Shown in pieces: positions 40,041-48,878 of a stretch of 64,000 bases of DNA (its first letter is position 1; every line of letters begins with the position of its first letter). Under the pieces are notes generated by a model. The model was not told the origin of the DNA. It was given only the letters and a program-made list of their open reading frames with translations, and searched no databases. The stretch comes from Clostridiales bacterium (GTDB lineage Bacteria > Bacillota > Clostridia > Saccharofermentanales > DTU023): the NCBI GenBank assembly GCA_004556455.1, contig SFGY01000004.1:1-64000 (forward strand), given 5' to 3'. Made by a program: the position numbers and the translations under genes.

Positions 40041-41906
40041 ATGAAAAAGCACAATCATCTCTGCAGCAGTCAGATCAGTTGTCGGAAGAGAATTCTCTGT
40101 TTTTTGCTTCTGGCGTTTCTGCTTTTCAGTGCTGGTCCGGTACGGGCCTATAGCTCCTGGACGGACATCGCCAAGGAAATGTCAGATGTACTCTTCGAAG
40201 GGGTAAAAGCCTTTCGCGATGGCGATTTAAAACTCGCTGCAAGTAAGGTTAATGACGCCTACTTCGGTTTCTACGAAACGGCAGGTTTCGAGAAAAATGT
40301 AAACAGCTACATTTCCGGAGCGCGCAAGGTCGAAAACGAAAATGCTAAAACGGCAGCCCGCCGTGTGGCTTTGAATGATGGCAGTTTTGACGATTTCCTG
40401 GAGCATGTGGCCATCTGGGTTCGCCTGCTCTATGAGGATGGAGCCATTCTTGACGGTGAGGATGAAGATGTCGCCCTCGCCATGGGTGAGGCTGCGGTTG
40501 GCGTTTTGTATGAAAAACTGGGGCTGGAGGCTGAATTGCCCCCTGGCGATACCGCAGAGAGTGGTCAAGTTTCTGTGTCTGAAGCGGTGAATGAAGAACG
40601 CGCTGAGGAGACTGCTGTAGCCGGACTGACTGAGAACCCGGACAGCTCTGAAAAAGCTTTGCAGTCCAAAGCAAATGATATAGTGAAGGGCAGCAACCCT
40701 GCTGCAGAAAAAGAAAAGGCACTGCAGGCGCAAGATAAAACTGAAAAAAGTGGGCAAAAGTCTGCTGCGGAAGTCCTTGCGTCTCTCTCCGGGAAAAATA
40801 AGGTCGATCGTAAAAAAGGTCAGGATTGGGTGACTTTTTCAGTCGCCTTCGGCCTGACAATGAGAGAGGGATTGGAAGCCATCCTGGTGATAGCCGCCAT
40901 CCTTGCCTACCTGGAAAAGAGCAGGAATGAAAAATATATGCGTCCGGTCTTTTCCGGGGCTCTGCTCGGCATTGCATTCAGTATCATCCTTGCGCTTATC
41001 TTTAACCTGATCCACGCATCTCTGGGTGCCGGCGTCTCAACAGTCGGGCAGGAAGCTTTTGAAGGTTTTGGCATGTTCCTGGCTGTGATCGTCCTCTTCT
41101 GGGTCTCTAACTGGATGCTCAGCAAGTCGGAGGCAGAGGTCTGGGAGCGCTATATTCAGAAGCAGGTGGAATCTGCAGTGAACCGCGGATCAGCCATGGC
41201 TCTGGTTTTCTCGGCTTTTCTGGCCGTTTCCCGTGAGGGCGCTGAGCTCATTCTCTTTTTCCAGGGCATGAGATCCAATGAGATGAATGACAACCGCATG
41301 ATGTGGCTGGGTCTTCTCGTGGCTGCGATCTGCCTTGTCGCCGTCTACTATGCCATTCGCAAGTTGACGCTGCGCTTGCCGCTCAAGCCCTTCTTCTACT
41401 TCACCTCTATTCTGATGTTTATTCTCTGCCTCAGCTTCCTGGGTAAAGGTCTCTTTGAATTCCAGGAGATTGAGTGGGTATCGAAAACGCCGGTATTGTG
41501 GATGAATGGCTTTACTTTTGATCTGCTCGGAATTTACCCATACTACGAAAATATTCTGGCGCAGCTTGGTCTGCTGCTCCTCACTCTGTTGGTCTTTGTG
41601 ATGCATACCCGTAAGGCAAAGCGTGAGCTTCAGGCCAGAGAACATGAATTCCCCGGGACGTCTATGAACCTCAAAGCGGAAGCTTTGCTGGCACAGGCGA
41701 AAGCGGCCGAAGAGCAGGCGATGAAAAAACGGGCACGGGTGATCTATTACAAGCGCGAGGCCTCGCGGATCGCGACCGAGAAAGGCAATGAAGCCTTATC
41801 CCATCAGTATCTGGATGATTTTGCAGATTACCCCGATCAGGCCTTCAACTTATTTGAAAAATTGAATGATAAGGGTCGTTTCGAGCATAAGAAGTCTCAG
41901 AACTAG
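40041..41906 (+). CDS. Ftr1-family high-affinity iron permease with N-terminal extracytoplasmic domain
   Basis: A 621-residue iron permease. After a signal-like segment (RKRILCFLLLAFLLFSAGPVRA) comes a ~220-residue exported helical domain with a charged, Ala/Glu/Lys-rich linker, then the seven-helix Ftr1 domain. The two family motifs are present: TMREGLEAILVIAAIL near residue 280 and VSREGAELILFFQG near 395, whose Glu residues bind Fe. It imports iron presented by the neighbouring P19 protein. The start is uncertain: TTG 40029, 40035 and 40038 and ATG 40041 are in frame, with GGTAGGG at 40021. First gene of the cluster, with a promoter at 39931. The cluster order ftr1, p19, DUF2318, permeases, ATPase parallels that of Campylobacter. 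Confidence 0.92.
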   Translation: MKKHNHLCSSQISCRKRILCFLLLAFLLFSAGPVRAYSSWTDIAKEMSDVLFEGVKAFRDGDLKLAASKVNDAYFGFYETAGFEKNVNSYISGARKVENENAKTAARRVALNDGSFDDFLEHVAIWVRLLYEDGAILDGEDEDVALAMGEAAVGVLYEKLGLEAELPPGDTAESGQVSVSEAVNEERAEETAVAGLTENPDSSEKALQSKANDIVKGSNPAAEKEKALQAQDKTEKSGQKSAAEVLASLSGKNKVDRKKGQDWVTFSVAFGLTMREGLEAILVIAAILAYLEKSRNEKYMRPVFSGALLGIAFSIILALIFNLIHASLGAGVSTVGQEAFEGFGMFLAVIVLFWVSNWMLSKSEAEVWERYIQKQVESAVNRGSAMALVFSAFLAVSREGAELILFFQGMRSNEMNDNRMMWLGLLVAAICLVAVYYAIRKLTLRLPLKPFFYFTSILMFILCLSFLGKGLFEFQEIEWVSKTPVLWMNGFTFDLLGIYPYYENILAQLGLLLLTLLVFVMHTRKAKRELQAREHEFPGTSMNLKAEALLAQAKAAEEQAMKKRARVIYYKREASRIATEKGNEALSHQYLDDFADYPDQAFNLFEKLNDKGRFEHKKSQN

Positions 41907-42056
41907 ACGATTAGAACGAAAATGGGCTATAGGGCTTAAAGTCCGGCTCAGGTTTTAAAGTTTATTCATTCTTTGTCGATTCACACTCTGGCTCATTCAG
42001 CCAAAGTTGTGGAGAGCGAAGGTGAAAATAAAAAAAGATTCATCAGGAGGATTAAG

Positions 42057-42743
42057 ATGAAGAAAAAATCATTTTCTATTTTACTGGCTGTGCTTATTCT
42101 GGCTGGCCTCACGTTTGTAGCTGGTCGTGAATTTTTCATGCCAATGGCGGAACGTGAAGTTTTAGCTGAAAGCAAAGACGACAAGAAGAGCGAGAAGAAG
42201 GACGAAAAGAAGGATAAGGAAGCTAAAGACGAGAAGAAAGCGGCTCCGGCTCCTGATGAAGAGGGCTCTGCCGGCTTTACTGAGGTTCCTATTGGTGATG
42301 AAGTCGAAGAAGGTCCCCTCACCATCGGTGCTGTTTACTTCCAGCCAGTAGATATGGAACCTGCAGGCAACAGCCTTTCAAAAGAAGAGGCCGATTGTCA
42401 TATTGAAGCCGACATTCACGCCAACAAAAAAGGTACAGAACTCGGCTTTGGCGTCGGTGAGTTCATTCCTTACCTCAAAGTGAAATGCACACTGCAAAAA
42501 GTCGGTTCAGACAAGGTTCAGGAGATTGCCTTTATGCCGATGAACGCATCGGATGGCCCGCATTATGGTGCTAACGTTAAGTTTGAAGAAGGGCTTGGCC
42601 GCTACAAGGTCAAATATGAAATTTCTGCCCCCGGCAATGAATACCTTCTCCATGTGGATAAAGAAACGGGTGTCGAGGGTGAGTTCTGGACGGATCCCAT
42701 CGAGACCGAATGGGAGATGGAGTGGACCGGACCTTTATGGTAA
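42057..42743 (+). CDS. P19/Tp34-family periplasmic iron-binding protein
   Basis: A 228-residue exported protein. An N-terminal hydrophobic segment (SFSILLAVLILAGLTFVAG) is followed by a Lys/Asp/Glu-rich linker and the P19 domain: GAVYFQPVDMEP, CHIEADIHAN, GVGEFIPYLKVKC, and FMPMNASDGPHYGANVKF followed by GRYKVKYEI. The Met and His residues of these motifs bind Cu and Fe in characterised P19 and Tp34. The role is to pass iron to Ftr1. ATG 42057 lies 6 bp after AGGAGG; a frame from 41973 is therefore not used. It is 150 bp after ftr1 and followed by a strong hairpin. Confidence 0.92.
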   Translation: MKKKSFSILLAVLILAGLTFVAGREFFMPMAEREVLAESKDDKKSEKKDEKKDKEAKDEKKAAPAPDEEGSAGFTEVPIGDEVEEGPLTIGAVYFQPVDMEPAGNSLSKEEADCHIEADIHANKKGTELGFGVGEFIPYLKVKCTLQKVGSDKVQEIAFMPMNASDGPHYGANVKFEEGLGRYKVKYEISAPGNEYLLHVDKETGVEGEFWTDPIETEWEMEWTGPLW

Positions 42744-42797
42744 ACCGGTTTTAAAGGCCGCAAGGTTTTGTCTGCAGCGCTAAGCTGCAATCACTGT

Positions 42798-42837
42798 GGG
42801 AGCGGCAGACGCAAGAGAGCGTTTGCTGCTCCCTTTT
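42798..42837 (+). terminator. Attenuating terminator after p19
   Basis: GGGAGCGGCAGACGC pairs with GCGTTTGCTGCTCCC around AAGAGA and is followed by TTTT. It lies between p19 and the DUF2318 gene, so expression probably steps down here. Confidence 0.85.
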
Positions 42838-42988
42838 CAGGCCATCTGGCTGTGGTGAAATCCTTCTGAGCTTGGATGAAGACCCTTCTGTTGGGCTTTG
42901 CAGCTCGGCTGCCTGCGGCGCTGCTTCACTTGCCGGTTTCTCTGGCCGGTCAGAATATCAAGTCGATGAAAGGAGGTCGTTTAGCTTT

Positions 42989-44239
42989 ATGATAAGCCAT
43001 TTTGTAGACGTGCTGGAATGGGGACTTCTTCCTGTGTGCATCGCAGGAATACTGCTCGCCGGTATGGATTTCAAGCGCCAGCCGCGGTGGAAGGGCTATC
43101 TGATTGCAGGGCTGATTCTGGGCGCTCTGGCCGGGATGGCCTCCTTCTATGTTCAGATTGTGCCAAACTTCATCAATCGCTCAGAGCATCGCTACCGCCT
43201 CAACTACCTGATTCTTGCCTTCTCCCTGCTCGTTTTTGCGTTGAGTTTTTCCGCGTCAAAGGATAAGAAGCAACAGGGCCTTCTGGCCGAACTCAGGGCT
43301 ATTGCGGCGGCTTTATTCTGCGGGCAGTCGCTCCTGACCTGCCTTAGCCCCATTTTTCTCCTGACACACGACTTTGTGCCCTATGGCGGCAGTTTCTGGG
43401 AGACGGAAGTCCTCGTTAAGCTTGCGGGCTGGTGCCTGGGACTTGCCTTTTTATGGCTGCTTTTCCACGCTTTCCGACTTACAGCTGAATTTTCTTCAGG
43501 GGCAGATCAACACAGCCTGCGCATTCTCCTCCTGGGAGAAATCGTACTCAGCCTTGGGGAGATCCTGCTTCGCCTCTACAGCAAAGGTTTGTTAGTCCGC
43601 GATCGTCTCTTTTTCGAACTTCTGGCAGCGGTCAATAATGGACGACGTACGCTGACGCTTCTTTTCCTGCTGGGTTCTCTGATCCTGCCGCTTGAGCTGC
43701 TGATCAAGGCGGGACGTTGGTCCTGCTTTTCTGATAATCCCGCTGAGCGGCGCAAAAGTCTGGCCCGTGTTCGTTCTGCGCGCCGTCGGGCTGTACTGCT
43801 TATTGTGCTGCTCTTGACCACAGTCCTGCAATTAACGGTGATTCATGACCTCGCCACTCAGGAAGTCAAACTCTCCGAACCGGAGGAGTACGAACTGAGT
43901 GAAAAGCAGGCTCTGGTGGACTTGAGTCTCCTGGCAGATGGTCGCCTGCATCGTTTTGCTTATCAGGCCAGTGGTGGGGAAAAGATGCGTTTTATTGCTC
44001 TGCAGAAAAATCCCGGCTCGTATGTTGCGGCTTTGGATGCCTGTGAGATCTGCGGTGCATCCGGCTATTATGAACGCGGTCATGACGTGATCTGCAAGCT
44101 CTGTGATGTCGTGATGAACCGGGGGACGATTGGCTTTGCGGGAGGCTGCAATCCCATCCCCTTAGTTTTTGAAATTGTCGGGGACCATCTTTTGATCAGC
44201 CGTGAGGAACTGGAAAGCCATGCAGAAAGCTTCCGCTAG
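42989..44239 (+). CDS. DUF2318 membrane protein of the iron cluster
   Basis: A 416-residue membrane protein with an N-terminal set of about eight hydrophobic segments (one begins VLEWGLLPVCIAGILLAG) and a C-terminal DUF2318 domain. That domain has two metal- or haem-binding CxxC motifs in DACEICGASGYYERG and CKLCDVVMNRGTIG followed by FAGGCNPIPL, the family signature. DUF2318 proteins are regular members of Ftr1-P19 clusters and are thought to help with redox or metal handling. The frame is open from 42872, but GGAGG at 42973 lies 12 bp before ATG 42989, where the membrane part begins, so I start there. Confidence 0.88.
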   Translation: MISHFVDVLEWGLLPVCIAGILLAGMDFKRQPRWKGYLIAGLILGALAGMASFYVQIVPNFINRSEHRYRLNYLILAFSLLVFALSFSASKDKKQQGLLAELRAIAAALFCGQSLLTCLSPIFLLTHDFVPYGGSFWETEVLVKLAGWCLGLAFLWLLFHAFRLTAEFSSGADQHSLRILLLGEIVLSLGEILLRLYSKGLLVRDRLFFELLAAVNNGRRTLTLLFLLGSLILPLELLIKAGRWSCFSDNPAERRKSLARVRSARRRAVLLIVLLLTTVLQLTVIHDLATQEVKLSEPEEYELSEKQALVDLSLLADGRLHRFAYQASGGEKMRFIALQKNPGSYVAALDACEICGASGYYERGHDVICKLCDVVMNRGTIGFAGGCNPIPLVFEIVGDHLLISREELESHAESFR

Positions 44240-44254
44240 AGAAATGAGGATCCT

Positions 44255-45532
44255 ATGTTTTGGCGCATGATGCGTGGACGCTTTGTCCATGCTGGAAAAA
44301 AGTTGTTACTTATTGCCCTGACAATTGCCCTGGGGGCTTCGTTGTTCACGGCCATGATAAACGTTTTGCTGGGGGTTGGCGATAAGGTGAATGCGGAGCT
44401 CAAAACCTACGGGGCCAACATTACCATTATTCCCCGGGAAGCTTCGCTTTTGGATGAACTCTATGGTTTTTCGGATACCAGGACGCATGAGGCCAGCTTT
44501 CCTGAAGAGGAACTGCGCCACATCAAAGAAATTTTCTGGGGTCATAATATTACGGCTTATGCGCCGTTTTACAGCAGCTGGGTAACGGTGAATGAAGACA
44601 GCAAGCCCTACCGCTTGCAGGGCAGCTGGTTCTCCCACAGCATGAAGCTGAATTCCGGAGAGCTTTTTACGACAGGCCTTAAAACCATGAAACAGTGGTG
44701 GAAGATAGAAGGAAACACGCCTGAAGAGGGCTGCCAGGAGGCCATGCTGGGATACGAGGCGGCCTCTGAGCTGGGACTTGCTCCGGGTGACACGATTCGT
44801 CTGAAGGGCGAAGTTGCGACAGCGGATTTGCGGGTCAGCGGCATTTTAAGTTCCGGCTCAGAGGATGACAGGGCCATATTCACGAATCTTGAGACGGCTC
44901 AGGAGCTGGGGGGCGAAAGAGGCCGTATCACCAGGGTTGAGGTATCTGCGCTGACCACTCCGGATAATGACCTGGCTCGCAAGGCCGCAAGAAACCCAAA
45001 AAGTTTAAGCCTTAAGGAATGGGAAGCTTGGTATTGTACGGCCTATGTCAGCGCCGTCACGTATCAGCTTGAAGATGCGATGGCGGGGGTTGCCGCTAAA
45101 CCGGTGCGTCAGGTGGCGGAATCGGAAGGAGCGATCCTTGATAAGGTGCAGTCCCTGATGACCATGATTGCCCTTTTATCTATGGCCGGCTCAGCCTTCG
45201 GCATCAGCAATCTGGTGACAACCAGTGTGATGGAACGCAGCAGTGAAATTGGCCTTATGAAAGCGATTGGAGCTCATAACCGTTCAGTGGTGCATGTGGT
45301 CCTCTCAGAAATCATGCTCACGGGCTTGCTTGGCGGTCTAGTGGGTTATCCTGTCGGTTTGATTTTTACGCAGCTTATCGGAAAAACGGTTTTTGCTTCC
45401 AACATTGATTTTGCTCCCATGGCCATTCCTCTTGTTCTTGTTATGGTGCTGCTGGTCAGTGTCCTGGGTTCGGTACCGGCGATTCGTCTTTTAACCAGCT
45501 TGCGTCCGTCTGACGTCTTACATGGTCGTTAA
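44255..45532 (+). CDS. FtsX-like ABC permease (MacB-type), first
   Basis: A 425-residue permease with one N-terminal helix, a large extracytoplasmic domain (residues 45-270) and three C-terminal helices: the MacB/FtsX arrangement. It begins MFWRMMRGRFVHAGKKLLLIA. Near the C-terminus SSEIGLMKAIGAHNRSVVHVV is the conserved coupling loop. Such permeases do not form channels but transmit ATPase strokes to outside domains. Along with the next two genes it forms the ABC part of the iron cluster, matching the two-permease, one-ATPase set beside p19 in Campylobacter. ATG 44255 follows GAGG. Confidence 0.9.
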   Translation: MFWRMMRGRFVHAGKKLLLIALTIALGASLFTAMINVLLGVGDKVNAELKTYGANITIIPREASLLDELYGFSDTRTHEASFPEEELRHIKEIFWGHNITAYAPFYSSWVTVNEDSKPYRLQGSWFSHSMKLNSGELFTTGLKTMKQWWKIEGNTPEEGCQEAMLGYEAASELGLAPGDTIRLKGEVATADLRVSGILSSGSEDDRAIFTNLETAQELGGERGRITRVEVSALTTPDNDLARKAARNPKSLSLKEWEAWYCTAYVSAVTYQLEDAMAGVAAKPVRQVAESEGAILDKVQSLMTMIALLSMAGSAFGISNLVTTSVMERSSEIGLMKAIGAHNRSVVHVVLSEIMLTGLLGGLVGYPVGLIFTQLIGKTVFASNIDFAPMAIPLVLVMVLLVSVLGSVPAIRLLTSLRPSDVLHGR

Positions 45533-45548
45533 GGAGAGGAGCTCGTCT

Positions 45549-46727
45549 ATGAAGGTTTTAAGCATGAAAGAAAAAATGGCTCGCGCCAGACTGCGACGCA
45601 GGATGCTTTTTCTTTCCCTCCTGCGCGGGCGGTCGCGATTTTTGAGCACTCTTCTTGCGTTGGCTGTGGGAACGACGATATTAGCGGGTCTGCTTGGACT
45701 TTATCTGGATATTCCGCGTCAGCTTTCGCGTGAGTTTCGCAGCTACGGCGCCAATCTGGTGCTGCTTGGCCAGGATCTGAGCCGGGGAATCTCCCGGGAC
45801 GTGGCCGCAGAGGCTCGTAAGATCATTCCTGCTGATCGCCTGGTTGGTTTTGCCCCCTACCTCTATGAGAAGGTCAAAATCAACGAGCAGCCTTTTACTT
45901 TTGCTGCGACCGAATTGGCCGAAGCCAGGGCCAATAGCCCTTACTGGCTGGTGGACGGAGCCTGGCCGGAAAACGAAAAAGAAATTCTTGTGGGCAAAGA
46001 GATCGCTGAACAAATTGGCGTGAGTATTGGCGGCAGGCTCATCCTCAGCCGCACGAGCGGCGATTCGCAGAGCATGGATGAACGTGTCAATGTGCAGCGC
46101 GAATACAAGGTGACAGGACTTGTACTTACAGGGGGCAAGGAGGAGGCCATGATTTTTGCCAGCCTGGAAGCTCACCAGCGTATGTTTGAAGCACGTCCCT
46201 ACGATGTCATTGAAGTTTCCATGGTCGGCAGTGAAGCGGAAATTGATGATCTTGCCGCGCAAATGGAAACGGCCTTCCCTGGCTTGGAAGCTCGACCTGC
46301 CAAACGTCTGACCTCTTCACAGGATCAGGTCCTGAACAAACTCCAGACTTTGGTCTGGGTGGTGAGTCTGATCGTTATCTTGCTGACCACCATCAGTGTG
46401 ACGACGACCATGCTTGCCGCGGTAACCGAACGCCGCAGAGAAATTGGATTAAAAAAGGCGCTCGGGGCCGAAAACCGGGAACTTATTCGCGAATTTATGA
46501 GTGAGGGCATCCTCCTGGGGCTACTTGGGGGAGCTTTGGGTATTGGAGCAGGCTATATTTTTGCCTCGCGGGTGGCACTTTCCATCTTCACCCGACGCTT
46601 GAATTTTGCCTGGGAACTTATCCCTCTAACCCTGATAATGGCTCTTGTGATGACCAGTCTGGCCTGTATTTTTCCAGTGCAGAAGGCAACGCAGGTCGAG
46701 CCTGCGCTGGTTCTGCGTGGTGAATAA
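45549..46727 (+). CDS. FtsX-like ABC permease (MacB-type), second
   Basis: A 392-residue permease homologous to the one just upstream: N-terminal helix (FLSTLLALAVGTTILAGLLGL), external domain, then three helices with RREIGLKKALGAENRELIREF as the coupling loop and a final VEPALVLRGE. ATG 45549 lies after AAGGAGAGGAG; the frame extends to 45522, which would overlap the preceding gene by 11 bp, but the later start has the better ribosome binding site. Likely heterodimer partner of the first permease, driven by the ATPase at 46791. Confidence 0.9.
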   Translation: MKVLSMKEKMARARLRRRMLFLSLLRGRSRFLSTLLALAVGTTILAGLLGLYLDIPRQLSREFRSYGANLVLLGQDLSRGISRDVAAEARKIIPADRLVGFAPYLYEKVKINEQPFTFAATELAEARANSPYWLVDGAWPENEKEILVGKEIAEQIGVSIGGRLILSRTSGDSQSMDERVNVQREYKVTGLVLTGGKEEAMIFASLEAHQRMFEARPYDVIEVSMVGSEAEIDDLAAQMETAFPGLEARPAKRLTSSQDQVLNKLQTLVWVVSLIVILLTTISVTTTMLAAVTERRREIGLKKALGAENRELIREFMSEGILLGLLGGALGIGAGYIFASRVALSIFTRRLNFAWELIPLTLIMALVMTSLACIFPVQKATQVEPALVLRGE

Positions 46728-46790
46728 AGTTTTCGCGGGAAAACAATGGAGCAAACAAAATTCAAGGAAAAATAAGGTGAAAGGAAGCTT

Positions 46791-47840
46791 ATGTCTGAGC
46801 ACATTTTAGAATTAAAGCAAGTCTCAAAAATTTATCCCTCTGTCAAGGCGTTGTGGAAGATTGATCTCACAGTGGAAGAAGGGGAGTGGCTTGCCATCAT
46901 GGGGCCCTCAGGTTCTGGCAAAACCACGCTGATGAATCTTATTTCCTGCATGAATTCGCCCAGCGAGGGAGAGATTTTCCTTGATGGCGAAGATGTAGCC
47001 CTGAAAACGGAAAAAGAACTGACGCAAATCCGCCGGGATAAAATCGGTCTGGTTTTTCAGCAGTTTCATCTGGTGCCCACGCTTACGGCGCTGGAGAATG
47101 TCATGCTGGCTCAGTATTACCATAGTGTCCCCGATGCTGAAGAAGCCAGGGAGGCGCTGGCTGAAGTGGGTCTTGCGGAGCGCGCAGATCACCTGCCGCG
47201 TCAGCTTTCCGGAGGTGAACAACAGCGGGTGTGCATCGCCCGTGCATTGATCAATCACCCCAGGCTCATCCTGGCCGATGAACCCACAGGCAATCTGGAT
47301 GAAAAAAATGAGTATCTCGTGCTTGAGATTTTAGATCGCCTGCATAAACGTGGAGCAAGCATCATTGTTGTGACTCATGACCCGGAGGTTGGTGATGAAG
47401 CCGAGCGTAAGATCATCCTTAACCATGGCATTATCGAGGCCGAAATTGTCCGGGCCAAACGTGGCAGCGCCAGCCGTCAGGGGGCTGAAAGTGCACGCAA
47501 GCTGACGGCGAGGGAGGCTGCTGAACAATTAGAGCGTGAACGGGCTCGTTTGCAGGCCAATTTACGTGAATGCGTAGCCGAGACGGAAAAGCAAAGTCAT
47601 GAGGCCCTGGAGGCAATTGGCAGCAAGCTGAGGAAAGGTTCTCTCTTAATTCCTGCCGACATGACCAAGGTTCAGGGAATTCTGGAAGAAAGTTTTGAGG
47701 ATTTAAGCCGCCTTGCGCAAAGCACCAGTGAGGCCCTTACCAAAACGAAGAATACGGTGGCCGGCGATCTGGACCGTATAAAACAAAATGCCGATTTCCT
47801 AAAGGAAGAGGCGTTCGCTCAGGAAAAAGACCTGAAATAA
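46791..47840 (+). CDS. ABC ATPase of the iron cluster with C-terminal coiled coil
   Basis: A 349-residue MacB/LolD-type ATPase. The nucleotide-binding domain covers residues 1-225: Walker A GPSGSGKTT near 37-45, LVFQQFHLVPTLTALENVML, signature LSGGEQQRVCIARALI and LILADEPTGNLDEKN. It then extends by about 110 residues of charged helix (LTAREAAEQLERERARLQAN onward), predicted coiled coil, ending in KEEAFAQEKDLK. LolD-type ATPases usually stop near 230 residues, so the tail is unusual. ATG 46791 follows AAAGGAAG. It should pair with the two preceding permeases. Confidence 0.92.
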   Translation: MSEHILELKQVSKIYPSVKALWKIDLTVEEGEWLAIMGPSGSGKTTLMNLISCMNSPSEGEIFLDGEDVALKTEKELTQIRRDKIGLVFQQFHLVPTLTALENVMLAQYYHSVPDAEEAREALAEVGLAERADHLPRQLSGGEQQRVCIARALINHPRLILADEPTGNLDEKNEYLVLEILDRLHKRGASIIVVTHDPEVGDEAERKIILNHGIIEAEIVRAKRGSASRQGAESARKLTAREAAEQLERERARLQANLRECVAETEKQSHEALEAIGSKLRKGSLLIPADMTKVQGILEESFEDLSRLAQSTSEALTKTKNTVAGDLDRIKQNADFLKEEAFAQEKDLK

Positions 47841-47924
47841 AAAGTTGACGCTAGAAATAACTTGAAAAAGATATCAAAAGGAAGCAGCCATAGGCTGGAA
47901 AAAGAAAGGAGACGAGAAAGACTT

Positions 47925-48347
47925 ATGAAGTTGAAAGTTTCAGCTCTCGCTGCCTTATTTTTGCTGCTCTCACTGGGATTGTGCTCCTGCAGCAAAAGTC
48001 CGGAGCTCAGGGATGGGCACTACAAGGCTAAAAGCGAGACTGTGGATCCGCAAGGAGGCTACGGCGAAGTCGTCCTGGATATTGAGGATGGGAAGATTAA
48101 AAATGTGAAGTATCTGACCTTCATGAAGGACGGCCATGTGAAGGATGAAAGCTACGGTAAAGACTCCTCCGAAGCGGAGTACCAGATTGCCCAGCTGTGC
48201 GTGCAGCAATGCACGGCCTATGCGGAAGACCTCGTGAAAAAGCAGGAGCTGGCCCAGGTCGATTGCATCAGTGGAGCAACATGGAATTACGAGCTTTTTC
48301 ATTCGGCAGTTGAAAAGATTCTGGCTGAAGCTGAACCAGAATCCTGA
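47925..48347 (+). CDS. FMN-binding domain lipoprotein
   Basis: A 140-residue exported protein with an FMN-binding (NqrC/RnfG-like) domain. The signal peptide MKLKVSALAALFLLLSLGLCSC carries a likely lipobox at LGLC. The domain reads GHYKAKSE, GYGEVVLDIEDGKIKNVKYL and DCISGATWNYELFHSAV; the Thr in SGAT is the usual site of covalent FMN attachment. It probably moves electrons across or outside the membrane, for instance to reduce ferric iron for Ftr1 (inference). The frame is open from 47862 (TTG), but ATG 47925 follows AAAGGAG and starts the signal peptide. Confidence 0.88.
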   Translation: MKLKVSALAALFLLLSLGLCSCSKSPELRDGHYKAKSETVDPQGGYGEVVLDIEDGKIKNVKYLTFMKDGHVKDESYGKDSSEAEYQIAQLCVQQCTAYAEDLVKKQELAQVDCISGATWNYELFHSAVEKILAEAEPES

Positions 48348-48413
48348 ACAGAGGAATGGTCTGTTCTGCATCTGGCTCCATTCCCCTGTTCTGACGGGTA
48401 GAAAGATTTGAAA

Positions 48414-48842
48414 ATGTCTAAAAAAATGGCCCTTATTCTGGCCAGCCTTACGCTGGTTTCAGGACTTATTCTCCATTTTATTCCCCTGCAGCTGGCACCC
48501 GTTTGCCAACGCATGCCGGATAAGCCTCCTATGGCCTGCTTCTGGGGCAGTCAGGCTTGTCGAGGCCTGGCTCTAAGCGCCATTGCCCTGGGGTTTGCGC
48601 TGCTCGTGCTGTCTTTTGTAAAGAAGTGCAAAAGCTCTTTCCAGGCTGGCTTGGGCACGGCCAATCTGCTGCTTGGCACCCTCGTCTATACGGTTCTCGT
48701 CCGTTTTATCGGGGGCTGTAAAAATCCTGAAATGGGCTGCCGCCTCCATACGCTGCCGGCATATACTCTGATGGCGCTCGTGTTCGTGTTGTTGGGCCTT
48801 GTTTATCTTTTTCAGGGGTTAAAATCCGCTTCAAAAAAGTAA
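48414..48842 (+). CDS. DUF4418 membrane protein
   Basis: A 142-residue protein with four membrane segments. Conserved-looking cysteines occur in LAPVCQRM, MACFWGSQACRG and GGCKNPEMGCRLHTLPAY, the pattern I associate with DUF4418, a small membrane family of unknown function that accompanies similar ABC and FMN-binding genes. ATG 48414 is used; an in-frame TTG at 48408 is possible. The cysteines, facing the outside of the membrane, could bind a metal or shuttle electrons (inference). Confidence 0.75.
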   Translation: MSKKMALILASLTLVSGLILHFIPLQLAPVCQRMPDKPPMACFWGSQACRGLALSAIALGFALLVLSFVKKCKSSFQAGLGTANLLLGTLVYTVLVRFIGGCKNPEMGCRLHTLPAYTLMALVFVLLGLVYLFQGLKSASKK

Positions 48843-48878
48843 ACGCGGCCTGAATGGTGGAGGGAAGCGAGGAGGCTT

